64,000 bases of DNA from Velocimicrobium porci (GCF_009696045.1 NZ_VUMT01000009.1:1-64000), one strand, 5' to 3'. Positions 42,318-52,633 are shown, numbered from the stretch's first letter. Program-made: numbers and translations. Notes: generated by a model not told the origin, from the sequence alone.

Positions 42318-45300
42318 ATGGCAGAAAACAATTTTTGGATTGATTTGGTTGCTACTCTAAAGAAAGCACAGAGTAAAAAGCAAATTAAATCAGATGCTAA
42401 AAATCTTGGAGATATTTATGTTCCGCTAATTGGAAAACTTAATAAATCTAAGACAAGAGCACAGTTAAAACAAGATTTAGCGTCATTGAATGGTACGGTA
42501 AATCTAACAGGAAAAGTTAATAAGAAAGGTATCGTCACATCGGTACAGCAAGCAACACAGCAGGCACAGACACAAGCTAACAAAGCACCGATTCAGGTAA
42601 GTATGAACTTGAAAAAGGATAAACTTATCAATGATATTAAGGTATTTGGTCAGCAGAATACAAAGTTATTCAAAGATGCTAACATGGCGGCAAAGTATAA
42701 TTCATTACTTGATAATGCAAAATTAGCAACATCTAGTAGAGAAATCCAGAATTTAAGATTGCAGTTATCAGCAATGCGTTCAGAAATCAAAGCAACTAAT
42801 TTGAGTGGATTAACGCTTGGAGATACTTTCAAGAAAACATTCAAACGTGCTACGGAATTATTTACAAGTACGGGTGGATTGATGTTACTCACTCGGCAAA
42901 TGAGACAGGCTTGGACGGAAGCATTAAATCTTGATAAGGCATATACAGATTTAATTAAAGTGCAAAATGATTTATCAAGAGGTGACTATCCAGAATACTT
43001 AGAACGTTGTAATAAGAAAGCACAAGAGTTAGCAACTACGCAAAAATCATTGATTGAAGGTGCTACTGAGTTCTCTAAGTCTGGGTATGACTTGGACACA
43101 AGTAATAAACTTACTGAAAAATCTACAATTCTTGCAAACGTAGGAGAGATGTCAGCTTCGGATTCTGCAAAGGCTATTATCAGTGGAGTTCAGGCTTATG
43201 ATACAGTAGATGGATATACAGATGTTGTTGATAAAGCGGATGCATTAATATCAAAATATAATGAAATTGGTAACACAGCTTCCATCACAACAGCAGAAAT
43301 TGCTCAAGGTGTACAGTCAGTAGGTTCAGTATTTGCAGATGCAAACACAAGTGTAGATGAGTTCATAGCTTTATTGGCAGCCGGTAACAGACAGTATCAG
43401 GATGCAGATGCTTTAGCATTAGGACTTCGTACAGCAGCCCTTCGTATTAGGGGATGTAAAGTTGAACTTGAACAGATGGGCGAAGAAACAGATGGTGTTT
43501 ACACATCAGCTTCAAAATTAGCCGAAAAGATTGAGGGATTAACAAACATCAATGGTAATGGTGGTGTAAAAATTCTTGAAGCAGATGGAGAAACTTTTAG
43601 AAGTATCTATGATATTTTCCTTGATATTTCAAAGGTATATAAGGATATGAGTGATACTGACCAAAGCGCACTTCTTGAACTAATTTCGGGCAAGCATAGA
43701 GCCAGTGCAATTTCAGCAACGCTTAATAATATGAGTGAAGCACAAGAAATTTATCAGCATAGTCTTGAAGCAAGCGGATCGGCTCAAAGAGAGTATGACA
43801 AGTATCTTGAATCAAGTGAGGCTTCTCTTAATCGTTTCAAGTCAAGCATGACAGAAACATACCAATCAGTAATTGATGGAGAAACAGTCAAAGGGTTATT
43901 GAATTGTGGCAATGCTACATTGCAGTTCGTAAATAGTCTTGGTTTGGTGGAATCTACTTTAAAAGGACTTGTTGTGATTGGTATTGTAAAAGCAATCACT
44001 ACATTGTCAACAGCATTTGAAGCATCAGCAATTCAGGCATCTAATTTTGGTACAGCATTAAATACTGTAAAGAATATGTCTACAATGGCAAGAGGTACAA
44101 CAGAGTACACAAACGCATTAAAGGCATTAAAAACAGTATCAGCAGGCTTATCAGACACACAGTTAAAACAGGTATTAGCAAGCAAGGCATTAAGTGATTC
44201 AGACCGTATTGCAATTTTGCGTACAACTGGATTAACGAAAGCACAGGCACAAGCTAAACTTGCACAGATGGGATTAACACAATCCACAAAAGCACAGACA
44301 ACAGCAAATGTTTCAGCTACGGCAAGCACTTTTTCGCTTACGGCAGCGGTAAAAGGATTTGGTGTTAGTTTAAAAACGGCATTTATGAGCAATCCAGTAG
44401 GTATCTCAATTATGGCATTGAGTACGATTATTGGTGCAGTATCTTCTAAAGTATCTGAATACAATGAGAAACTTAGAGAGACTAGACAAGCTAATATGGA
44501 TGCGGCTACATCAGCAAAAGAAAAAGCAGATTCATTAAGAGAATTATATGTAAAGTATGAAAATCTTAGTGATATCACAAACAAAACATCTTCTCAGGAA
44601 GAACAATTTAAACAAGTAGTAATTGATATTACAAAAGCATTAGGTGATAAGGCATCCGCATTAGAAGGTTTGACAGCGGGACAAAATGATTACACCGAGG
44701 CTTTAAAGGAAGCAACAAAAGCTGAATTGGAAAGCCAATATGCAACCGCAAAGATTGGGGCAAAGGCAGCAGAGGAAGAATTAAAAGATAAAACATATGA
44801 TTCTTGGTCTGGAAGTCAGATTACTATTCAGCAGAACGAACAAATGACAGGTGTTAAAGAACATATGGCAGCCTTAGAAGCAGTTAAAGATATTTTAGCT
44901 GAATATGAGGACATGGGTACATATGGTATAGAATGGGAGCCTGTTAATTGGGATAGCAACAAAGATGATATGAATGCAGTAGTTGAATACTACAATACAC
45001 TTATCGAAGCAAGGAACAAATTAGCAACTGCCGATAACGCAGATTTTCTTATGAGTTCCGACATTTACGAAGATATTAACAATACAATCAATGATTTATC
45101 AGAGAGCGTAGAGAAGTACACAGAACAGCAGTATAACGCATTAAAACTGAATTACGAATGGCAAAATGGAGTTCCTAGCACAGAAGAAGAATTTCATAAG
45201 ATGGAAGAATCAATTCTTGATGCAAGCGGAGCAGGTCAGGAGTTTCAGGAAGTATTAAAAGGATATTTGGCAGAGGATTTTTCGACATTCTCAAATTCTA

Positions 45301-48300
45301 TTAACAATATTGAAAATGGAATTGATGATGTAACAGAATCTACAAAAGCTATGACCGATAAAGTGTCAAATGCAAAAGATTCATTGGAAGATATTATTAA
45401 GCAATATCCAGAATTAGTTAAAATGGCAACAGTTGGCGAACTGGACGAGGATGTATTAACATCAACAGAACAATACGCAGATTTATTAGCAAAAGTAGGT
45501 CTTAATGCTGATAGTTCTAGTAGCGATATTAAAAAACTGGTAGAACAGATTCAAGCAGTAGCAGACGATAACATGATTGATAACTTGAAAAAGGTATCAG
45601 ATGATTTTGAATCATTAGGGGACGATTATAATACCTTGATGAACAAGAAGGAAGCACTTTCTATTGGTGATTTAGATAAGGTTCAAAATGTATTTGGTGA
45701 TTTGGATGTATTCGATGAGTGGGTAGCAAAAGTTACAGATTCAAAGGCTAGTACGGAAGAATTACAGAAAGCATTCAATGACTTGGCTACTGAATACTGT
45801 AATTCAAGTGAAAAAATGCAGTCTGTTTTAAAAAATGTGACAAATGAAACCAAAAATGCAACTATAGCCATGTTGAAACAGATGGGTGTTATAAATGCGG
45901 ATGAAATTGTTACTGCGGCTTTAACAGCACAGCAATTATATTTAAAGTTAAATACGGAAGATTCAACAGAGTCTATTTATGAACAAATATCAGGGTTGTT
46001 AGAACATAGTAGTGCCTCTGATAATGCAAAAGCATCTCTATTTGATTTGGTGTTCGAGGAACAAATATTTTCCAACACCGATTTAGGAATAACTGACAAA
46101 ATTGTGCAATTAGAACAATTGGGGTTGGCATTTGGAGTTACCGCCGATGCTGCACATTCTTCGGCAAGAGCAATGGACGCAATTAGATTCGCTGGAATGG
46201 CGGGCGGGAAAGAAGCCGCAGAAAAAACAAAAGAAGAAATGTACGAAGAAAATTCAGATTGGTATCGCAGCCAAATAGCCCAAAAGTATGCTAATCTTTC
46301 TGTAAATTTTAAACCAAATAATCCAAATAACAAAAAAGGTGGGAAAGGCGGTAATAAAGGTTCTGGTTCTAAACAAGAGTACAAAGAGACTGTTGACTGG
46401 GTAGAAAAAACAATTTCTCTCTTAACTGATAAAATTGCTTTATTGAACGCAAAACTTGATAACACGACAAGTTATAAAAATCAGATAAAATATATTAAAA
46501 AACTTGCAGATGCTCAAGAAAAGTTGATACAAGTTTACGACAAGGCTCAGTCCGCTAGAAGTAAAGCATATAATTCTGCTCTTAAAAAGCTCAGTAAATC
46601 AGACCGTAAAAAGGTTGAGTCTGGAGCTTATACAGTTGAAAATTTCAAATGGACGAAATCTTCTGATTCTAAAAAGATGGCTGAAAATGAAAAACGCTAT
46701 CAAAATATAAATGAAGCTTTAGAAGCACGTGACGCTCTTGCAAAAGCAAAACAAGATTTGGTAAAGTCTAAATCGGAATTAAAAAAACTTGCATCTGATT
46801 TAGCTGATAAAACATGGGAAAAAGCAACAAAAGATTTAGAACGTTTTAATAACAAAATGGAACTATTAGAAAAGAAACTTTCTAATGCAAAATCTTATAA
46901 AACCAAAAATGATTTATTAGCTAAACAACTAGATTTAGAACAGAAAATCCTTTCCACGAAAGAAAAAGCTTTATCTACTGAATCAAAAGAACTAAAAAGT
47001 CTTGGAAATAAAATCAAAAAAGGGTCTAAAAAATTATCTTCTTCAAAAAAAGAAAAAATCCAAAAAAAATTAAATTCTAAAAAGAAATTTGATATTGAAT
47101 CTCTGGGAGTCAAACCCACTTCTTCTTTGTATCAATATATGATTGAATATAATGCCTTCGTAGATAAAATCAAAGAAGAAACTGATAATTTAGCAGCGGA
47201 TAAACAAGAAACAATTTCTTCTATTAATGAAAAAGCACAATCCATTGTTGATAACGTTTGGGATAACGCAATGGATAAGGTTGAATCGTTATCAAATAAG
47301 ATGGAATCGCTAAACAAAGTTTTAGAGAATACGGATGGGTTAAAAGAACGGAACAAACTTCTTGAACAACAAATACAATTAAGTTACAAAATGATAGAAG
47401 CGTCTAAACAGAGTGTTCAAGATGAAAAAAAGAAACAAAAGCTCTATAAAAAGAATATTAAAAATGCTTACAAAAAATTATCATCAAAAGATAAAAAAAT
47501 AATTGGTAAGTCAATTAAAGCTGGCAAAACAATCAATTTAAAAGATTTGTCTAGTGCTATTGATCCTAGCAGTAAGTTATATAAAAATATTATAAAATAT
47601 AATGCTGCAACGGATAAGATTAAAGAAGGCAGACAAGCTTATCAAGACCAAAAACAAGAGAGTTTGAGTGCGATTACTCAAAAAACTCAAGAGAAATATA
47701 ACAGCATCCAAAATTATTATGAAAAAAGGATAAATCATTCTCAAGGGAAAATAGATAAACTTCAAAGTTATATTGATCTTGCTGAAGCAAAAGGACAAGG
47801 AATTGGAAAAGCATTTTACGAGCGTTCCAAAGAATTACAAAAAAATGAAACAAATGCCTTGAAAAAGAAGAAAAAAGAGTTAGAAAATCAATTAAAAAAT
47901 GATGTGAAAATAGGACGCATTAAAGTAAATTCCGATGAATGGTATGAAGCACTTGATGTAATTAATGAATGCGAAAAAGGTATTAATGAATCAAGAAAAG
48001 CTCAAGAAGAATTTAACAAGAGCGTTAAACAATTGGATTGGTCTAACTTCGACATGATGATTTCTAAGTTAGATGATATCACAAATGAATCTAATTTTCT
48101 GATTAATTTGATGTCTAATAAGAAATTGGTCGATAAAAATGGTTCGTTTACGAATGAAGGTATCACAGCACAAGCCCAACATGTAATGAATTATAATATA
48201 TACATGAAAAAGGCTGATGAATTGGCATCTGAAATTGCAAAGATACCGACAGATACAACAAATAAAGATGATTTAGAACGTAGAAACGAACTTATTAAAC

Positions 48301-49598
48301 TTCAACAAGATAGTATTTTATCCGCTGAATCAGAAAAGAAAGCAATTATAGATTTAGTTGACCAAGGAATTCAAGCAGAAATTAAGTCTATGTCAGATTT
48401 AATTTCAAAGAAAAAAGAAGCTTTAGATGCTGAAAAAGATTTACATAATTATCAAAAATCTATTGCGGAAAAGAATAAAAATATCGCAAAAATTCAAAAA
48501 CAAATCAATGCTCTTTCTGGTGATGATTCTGATGAAAATAAAAAGAAATTGCGTGAACTGAAGGCAGAATTGGCAAAGGCACAAGACGATTTAAATGAAG
48601 CGGAATACAATCATTCGATTGATGAACAAAAAAAGGCTTTAGATAAATCTCTTGAAGATTTTACGGATTCTCGCAATAAATATTTAGAAGATTCCGAAAA
48701 GGTGTTTAATGATACAATTACAATGGTCAACAAAGAAACATCTATTGTCAGCAAAACAGTTTCTCAAACAGCAAAAAATGTTGGTTATACTGTTTCCACT
48801 ACTATTTCAAATTCATGGAAGACTGCTGGAAATGCAGTTTCTACTTATTCTAATACTTTTACTTCTGCTACTTCTTCTGTTTTAGAGCAAATTAAGTTGC
48901 AAAAACAAGCATTAGAAGAATTAATTAAAAAGCAAGAAGAACTTGCCCAATCAACAGTTTCTAATGTGACAAAAGAAGAGAAAAAAGTAGAAAATATAAA
49001 ACCTTCTAAGAATGCTACAAAAATTGACCAATTATTAAGCACTGCTAACGGTAAAAAAACAGAAAATATGTCTGAATTAAACAAGTACGTACATAAAAAA
49101 TATGGTACTTATTTATCGAAACAGAACATGCTAGATTTGGCAAAACTTTTAGGGTTAAAGGGAATCACCGAAAAATCTATTGTTGGTAATTATAAACAAA
49201 AAGACCAAATATTAAAGGCTTTAAAAGGAGCTGGATTTGCAAATGGTGGAATTGCGGAAATAAATAAGGTAATAAAAGGGAATGGCGATGATGGTATCGT
49301 TACCATTAAGCCAGGAGAAACCATTCTAACTGAAGCATTCACAAAAGAATTGCCACAAGCGGTACAAATGATGGATAAATTTATTCATCTCCCACTTCCA
49401 TCTCTCACTCCTATATCAAAGCAAGGGAATATATCTAATACCGTAGAAATCAATATTGGCAATATGCCTAATGTGATAGATACAAAGAGCTTTATTTCAG
49501 AATTGCAAAATAACAATAAGGTTCAAAAAGCAATTCAAAAAGTCGCTTTATCAGAATTGTCTGATGGAAACATTTACTCGGTCAATAAAATTCATTAA
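42318..49598 (+). CDS. Phage tail tape-measure protein
   Basis: 2,426 residues. The N-terminal third has the TP901-type tape-measure core (AQELATTQKSLIEGATEFSK, SASDSAKAIISGVQAYDTVD, about 220-480), with hydrophobic segments near 548-566 and 690-715. The C-terminal half is coiled coil containing three related units beginning near 1356, 1500 and 1648, followed by a small globular end. Such proteins set tail length and carry DNA-ejection functions. No other tail, head or lysis gene is seen in this element except a gp10-like protein at 3479. The last 3 kb has different codon preference from the first part. Confidence 0.85.
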   Translation: MAENNFWIDLVATLKKAQSKKQIKSDAKNLGDIYVPLIGKLNKSKTRAQLKQDLASLNGTVNLTGKVNKKGIVTSVQQATQQAQTQANKAPIQVSMNLKKDKLINDIKVFGQQNTKLFKDANMAAKYNSLLDNAKLATSSREIQNLRLQLSAMRSEIKATNLSGLTLGDTFKKTFKRATELFTSTGGLMLLTRQMRQAWTEALNLDKAYTDLIKVQNDLSRGDYPEYLERCNKKAQELATTQKSLIEGATEFSKSGYDLDTSNKLTEKSTILANVGEMSASDSAKAIISGVQAYDTVDGYTDVVDKADALISKYNEIGNTASITTAEIAQGVQSVGSVFADANTSVDEFIALLAAGNRQYQDADALALGLRTAALRIRGCKVELEQMGEETDGVYTSASKLAEKIEGLTNINGNGGVKILEADGETFRSIYDIFLDISKVYKDMSDTDQSALLELISGKHRASAISATLNNMSEAQEIYQHSLEASGSAQREYDKYLESSEASLNRFKSSMTETYQSVIDGETVKGLLNCGNATLQFVNSLGLVESTLKGLVVIGIVKAITTLSTAFEASAIQASNFGTALNTVKNMSTMARGTTEYTNALKALKTVSAGLSDTQLKQVLASKALSDSDRIAILRTTGLTKAQAQAKLAQMGLTQSTKAQTTANVSATASTFSLTAAVKGFGVSLKTAFMSNPVGISIMALSTIIGAVSSKVSEYNEKLRETRQANMDAATSAKEKADSLRELYVKYENLSDITNKTSSQEEQFKQVVIDITKALGDKASALEGLTAGQNDYTEALKEATKAELESQYATAKIGAKAAEEELKDKTYDSWSGSQITIQQNEQMTGVKEHMAALEAVKDILAEYEDMGTYGIEWEPVNWDSNKDDMNAVVEYYNTLIEARNKLATADNADFLMSSDIYEDINNTINDLSESVEKYTEQQYNALKLNYEWQNGVPSTEEEFHKMEESILDASGAGQEFQEVLKGYLAEDFSTFSNSINNIENGIDDVTESTKAMTDKVSNAKDSLEDIIKQYPELVKMATVGELDEDVLTSTEQYADLLAKVGLNADSSSSDIKKLVEQIQAVADDNMIDNLKKVSDDFESLGDDYNTLMNKKEALSIGDLDKVQNVFGDLDVFDEWVAKVTDSKASTEELQKAFNDLATEYCNSSEKMQSVLKNVTNETKNATIAMLKQMGVINADEIVTAALTAQQLYLKLNTEDSTESIYEQISGLLEHSSASDNAKASLFDLVFEEQIFSNTDLGITDKIVQLEQLGLAFGVTADAAHSSARAMDAIRFAGMAGGKEAAEKTKEEMYEENSDWYRSQIAQKYANLSVNFKPNNPNNKKGGKGGNKGSGSKQEYKETVDWVEKTISLLTDKIALLNAKLDNTTSYKNQIKYIKKLADAQEKLIQVYDKAQSARSKAYNSALKKLSKSDRKKVESGAYTVENFKWTKSSDSKKMAENEKRYQNINEALEARDALAKAKQDLVKSKSELKKLASDLADKTWEKATKDLERFNNKMELLEKKLSNAKSYKTKNDLLAKQLDLEQKILSTKEKALSTESKELKSLGNKIKKGSKKLSSSKKEKIQKKLNSKKKFDIESLGVKPTSSLYQYMIEYNAFVDKIKEETDNLAADKQETISSINEKAQSIVDNVWDNAMDKVESLSNKMESLNKVLENTDGLKERNKLLEQQIQLSYKMIEASKQSVQDEKKKQKLYKKNIKNAYKKLSSKDKKIIGKSIKAGKTINLKDLSSAIDPSSKLYKNIIKYNAATDKIKEGRQAYQDQKQESLSAITQKTQEKYNSIQNYYEKRINHSQGKIDKLQSYIDLAEAKGQGIGKAFYERSKELQKNETNALKKKKKELENQLKNDVKIGRIKVNSDEWYEALDVINECEKGINESRKAQEEFNKSVKQLDWSNFDMMISKLDDITNESNFLINLMSNKKLVDKNGSFTNEGITAQAQHVMNYNIYMKKADELASEIAKIPTDTTNKDDLERRNELIKLQQDSILSAESEKKAIIDLVDQGIQAEIKSMSDLISKKKEALDAEKDLHNYQKSIAEKNKNIAKIQKQINALSGDDSDENKKKLRELKAELAKAQDDLNEAEYNHSIDEQKKALDKSLEDFTDSRNKYLEDSEKVFNDTITMVNKETSIVSKTVSQTAKNVGYTVSTTISNSWKTAGNAVSTYSNTFTSATSSVLEQIKLQKQALEELIKKQEELAQSTVSNVTKEEKKVENIKPSKNATKIDQLLSTANGKKTENMSELNKYVHKKYGTYLSKQNMLDLAKLLGLKGITEKSIVGNYKQKDQILKALKGAGFANGGIAEINKVIKGNGDDGIVTIKPGETILTEAFTKELPQAVQMMDKFIHLPLPSLTPISKQGNISNTVEINIGNMPNVIDTKSFISELQNNNKVQKAIQKVALSELSDGNIYSVNKIH

Positions 49599-49600
49599 AA

Positions 49601-49630
49601 AAACGGAGGCTATTATTCGTCTCCGTTTTT
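49601..49630 (+). terminator. Terminator after tape measure
   Basis: AAACGGAG and CTCCGTTT pair around 12 bases, followed by TTTAAAAAA. A good terminator or attenuator, 17 bp before the next start codon. Confidence 0.75.
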
Positions 49631-49647
49631 AAAAAAGGGGTTTTTAA

Positions 49648-49893
49648 ATGAGATTAAAACGAAAAATTGAATTATTGGAATATGAAAATAAACAACTACG
49701 AGAAGAAAACGAGCAATTATATGAAAAAATAGAATTATACTCTTCTTCTAAAAATGCAGATTTATGTAAAATATTAAAAGAGACGATTTATCAATATCGC
49801 GAAGTCATAAAAGAATTAAATCAATATAAGAAAGAGTATAAACAATTATTGGGAGAACTTAAACATATGCGAAAATATAAAAACAAATTATAA
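49648..49893 (+). CDS. Small coiled-coil protein
   Basis: 81 residues after AAAAAGGGG. Begins MRLKRKIELLEYENKQLREE, a continuous heptad coil with basic end. It may pack with the tape-measure coil. Unknown. Confidence 0.55.
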   Translation: MRLKRKIELLEYENKQLREENEQLYEKIELYSSSKNADLCKILKETIYQYREVIKELNQYKKEYKQLLGELKHMRKYKNKL

Positions 49894-49935
49894 AACATTT
49901 TTTGTGATTGAAAGGAATTTATCTCATGAGGGTTT

Positions 49936-50259
49936 ATGCAAGTCATTTTTTCTACAACGGTAAATCTTCAAAAGCTTATGGCTTGTGCTATCTATACAAT
50001 CAATAATCAGCGCAGTATTATAATCCCTTTAAAGGAAATGTGCGGTATTGATATTGATGAAGTAGAAAAGACAACATACATTCTTATGGAGAAAGCAAAA
50101 GAATGTTCAGCTATGGTCGTAAAAGCATTTGCGGAATTGATTGATATATTAAAAGATAAGAACACACCAAAGATTAAAGATGGTGCATGGACTATTTACA
50201 AAGTAAATGGGTACTACATTGGCATACAGTATTTTAAGAGAAGCAAAGGAGATAAATAA
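49936..50259 (+). CDS. Hypothetical 107-aa protein
   Basis: MQVIFSTTVNLQKLMACAIY with an acidic centre and a C-terminal DGAWTIYKVNGYYIGIQYF strand. Ribosome site weak (GAGGG). Two bases before the next gene. Not recognised. Confidence 0.5.
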   Translation: MQVIFSTTVNLQKLMACAIYTINNQRSIIIPLKEMCGIDIDEVEKTTYILMEKAKECSAMVVKAFAELIDILKDKNTPKIKDGAWTIYKVNGYYIGIQYFKRSKGDK

Positions 50260-50260
50260 A

Positions 50261-50764
50261 ATGGCATATATAAGACGAGTAGCAGTTATTAATAACAAAA
50301 TTATAGAAAATATTGACCAAAATATTACAATTGAAAAAAACGATGGTACTATCGTAAATAATGTTAAGATGGAAGTAGGTAATGGGTATAGTGTAAGTTT
50401 TATTAAAGATAATTCTAAACAATATAGCAAAAACATTGAATATATAAGTACTTTACATATAAAAAAAATTATTTTACAAGATGGTACTATTTTTACAAAA
50501 CTGCATAAATACAACGAAGAATTAAAGAAAGATATTTATTATTTTGACTTAAAATATAAAGATATTTTGAATTATATGGGTAAAGATTATTGTAACGATG
50601 ATATTATTGAAATAACTTACAAATGGTTTACTAAAAATGGTAACGTTATAAAAACTAACATTGGAAGAATCAGCAGCATAAGAAAATCTGATTTTGATTT
50701 AGATATTAGTCAAGAAGGATTTGGGGAAATAATACATCTTTCATCTAATAATTTAATTGAATAA
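50261..50764 (+). CDS. Hypothetical 167-aa protein
   Basis: ATG at 50261 follows AAAGGAGATAAATAA. Lysine-rich alpha/beta protein: MAYIRRVAVINNKIIENIDQ and YISTLHIKKIILQDGTIFTK. Its A/T-rich codon usage matches the 3' half of the tape-measure gene. Unknown. Confidence 0.5.
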   Translation: MAYIRRVAVINNKIIENIDQNITIEKNDGTIVNNVKMEVGNGYSVSFIKDNSKQYSKNIEYISTLHIKKIILQDGTIFTKLHKYNEELKKDIYYFDLKYKDILNYMGKDYCNDDIIEITYKWFTKNGNVIKTNIGRISSIRKSDFDLDISQEGFGEIIHLSSNNLIE

Positions 50765-50780
50765 TGGATATGAAAGTTTA

Positions 50781-50817
50781 GGTGCTACTTGGTTATCTGG
50801 TAGTACCTTTTTATTTT
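50781..50817 (+). terminator. Terminator
   Basis: GGTGCTAC and GTAGTACC pair around 11 bases, then TTTTTATTTT. It separates the tail-like group from the excisionase. Confidence 0.8.
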
Positions 50818-50830
50818 AGAAAAAATTTTT

Positions 50831-51097
50831 ATGAGATGGAGCGTGATTTATATAGAAAATACAGAACTGAAAGAGATTACAGAAACAAAGCATGAACATT
50901 TACAGATGCCATGGTGGAATAAGTTTACTTTTTCAGTACAAGAGGCATCTGAATATTTTGGATTTAGTGATAAGAAGATTAGAAAACTCATAGATGAGAA
51001 TGAGGATGCTGACTTTATACTGTGGAATGGTTCAAGACCACGCATTAAACGCACATTATTTGAACAGTTTGTAAATGAAAAACTAACAGCTATATAG
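50831..51097 (+). CDS. Excisionase (Tn916 Xis-like) of the 50-kb element
   Basis: 88 residues from ATG 50831. WWNKFTFSVQEASEYFGFSD and KKIRKLIDENEDAD match the excisionase at 632-877 and the Tn916 family. GGAG lies inside the frame at 50838, so the true start may be GTG 50843 or a weak ATT/ATA (50846, 50852). From IENTE on, both proteins align. It sits 109 bp before the integrase. Confidence 0.8.
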   Translation: MRWSVIYIENTELKEITETKHEHLQMPWWNKFTFSVQEASEYFGFSDKKIRKLIDENEDADFILWNGSRPRIKRTLFEQFVNEKLTAI

Positions 51098-51206
51098 TAG
51101 CTGATTTGTTGAATATACAAGGAATTTCAATGGATTTTGAGGGTGAAGTATGGTATATTATTACTTATCATACTGAGGCTCTCTATGATGAAAGGAGAGA
51201 TAACTA

Positions 51207-52427
51207 TTGTCAGAAATAAGAAGAGACAATAAAAACCGTAAGTTATTAACTGGTGAGAGCCAAGACAAAGAGGGGAGATACCGTTATAAGTATAATGATG
51301 CATTTGGAAATAGAAAGTCTGTTTACAGTTGGAGATTGACAGAATCAGACCCATATCCAAAAGGCAAGCGTAGAGATATTTCCCTAAGAGAAAAAGAAAA
51401 AAACATTCAAAAATCATTAGATGACAGTGTTTCTCCGAATGGTGGAAACATGACAGTATTGGAGTTGGTACAAAAATACATCAATCAAAAAAGAGGTGTA
51501 AAACATAACACAAAAGCCAACTACAATTTTGTTATCAATGTCATCAAAAAGGAAGAATTTGGAGCAAAACGAATTGATACAATTAAATTGTCAGATGCAA
51601 AAGCGTGGTTGATAAAATTGCAAGATGATGGGAGAGGATATAGCTCTATTCATTCTATCAGAGGTGTAGTAAGACCGGCATTCCAATTAGCAGTAGATGA
51701 TGATTTGATACATAAAAATCCGTTTGAGTTCCAATTAGCAACAGTAGTAGTGAATGATAGTGTTACCAGAGAAGCTATTACAAGGAAACAGGAAAGAGAT
51801 TTCTTGAAGTTTATCAAAGAGGACAAGCATTTTTGTCAATATTACGATGCTATTTATATTCTGTTTAATACTGGACTGCGTATTTCTGAATTTGTAGGAT
51901 TGACAATATCAGATATAGAGTTTGAAAATCATAGAATCAAAGTCGATCATCAATTACAGAGAAAACGCAACATGGAATATGTCATTGAAACACCTAAGAC
52001 AGAAAAGGGTGCGAGATATGTTCCGATGAAAGATGATGTAGCAGAATGTTTCAAAAGAATCATCGAAAATAGGAAGAAACCTAAAGTAGAGCCTATGATT
52101 GATGGTTATGTTGGATTTTTATGTTTAGACAAAAATGAAATGCCTATGGTGGCTTTACATTGGGAGAAATACTTTCAGCATATCAGAGAGAAGTACAACA
52201 GTATCTATAAGATACAGATGCCTTGTATTACACCTCATGTATGCCGTCACACTTTCTGTAGTAAAATGGCTAAAGCTGGTATGAATCCTAAAACATTACA
52301 GTATATCATGGGGCATAGTGATATAGGTGTCACGCTCAATACATACACACATTTACAGTTTGATGATGCCTTAGAAGAAATAAAAGAATTGTCATTAAAA
52401 GAAGCGAAAAAGGTATGTAATGGGTAG
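51207..52427 (+). CDS. int: Tyrosine integrase of the 50-kb element (Tn916 family)
   Basis: 406 residues, TTG start eight bases after GGAGA. Arm-binding N-terminus (TGESQDKEGRYRYKYNDAFG), core-binding domain, catalytic domain with TGLRISEFVG, TPHVCRHTFCSKMA, GHSDIGVT and TLNTYTHLQ. The catalytic half is nearly the same as in the 985-2199 protein while the N-terminal arm-binding part differs more, as the arm repeats do. It should integrate at the phosphatase 5' end and, with Xis, excise the circle. Confidence 0.95.
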   Translation: MSEIRRDNKNRKLLTGESQDKEGRYRYKYNDAFGNRKSVYSWRLTESDPYPKGKRRDISLREKEKNIQKSLDDSVSPNGGNMTVLELVQKYINQKRGVKHNTKANYNFVINVIKKEEFGAKRIDTIKLSDAKAWLIKLQDDGRGYSSIHSIRGVVRPAFQLAVDDDLIHKNPFEFQLATVVVNDSVTREAITRKQERDFLKFIKEDKHFCQYYDAIYILFNTGLRISEFVGLTISDIEFENHRIKVDHQLQRKRNMEYVIETPKTEKGARYVPMKDDVAECFKRIIENRKKPKVEPMIDGYVGFLCLDKNEMPMVALHWEKYFQHIREKYNSIYKIQMPCITPHVCRHTFCSKMAKAGMNPKTLQYIMGHSDIGVTLNTYTHLQFDDALEEIKELSLKEAKKVCNG

Positions 52428-52428
52428 T

Positions 52429-52465
52429 GGGCTAAAATATTTGAATTTAGGACAGAATTTAGCCC
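52429..52465. repeat. Right-end arm-type repeats
   Basis: GGGCTAAA (52429-52436) and TTTAGCCC (52458-52465) are the inverted and direct forms of the motif that occurs twice in direct orientation at the left end (2520 and 2531). Symmetric end repeats of one motif are expected of integrase arm sites. Confidence 0.55.
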
Positions 52466-52604
52466 ATTTGATGAAAAAGTTATGCAAAGTTATTCCAAAT
52501 TATGCTAAAAAAGGTGTACAAACACACTATCACAGAAATACAACAAAACTGTTGAAAGTGCCGAAAATATAGTAAAATCAAGCATTTCAGGAGGTTTAAT
52601 ATAT

Positions 52605-52633
52605 ATGATAAAAATATTATTTATCTGCCACGG
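52605..52633 (+). other. attR: right attachment site within the phosphatase start
   Basis: 26 of 29 bases equal the left copy at 2427. The element supplies the ribosome site AGGAGG and probably the promoter for the restored gene, because everything upstream of the core is element DNA. Confidence 0.75.

Noticed and set aside
44033-44584. 183-codon minus-strand frame inside the tape-measure gene
   Set aside because: It is an antisense shadow of a long real gene. Similar shadows occur at 45977-46465 and elsewhere, with biased composition and no ribosome sites.
2427-52633. Conjugative element (ICE) interpretation of the 50-kb element
   Set aside because: Despite Tn916-type int and xis, no relaxase, coupling ATPase or type IV secretion gene is visible.
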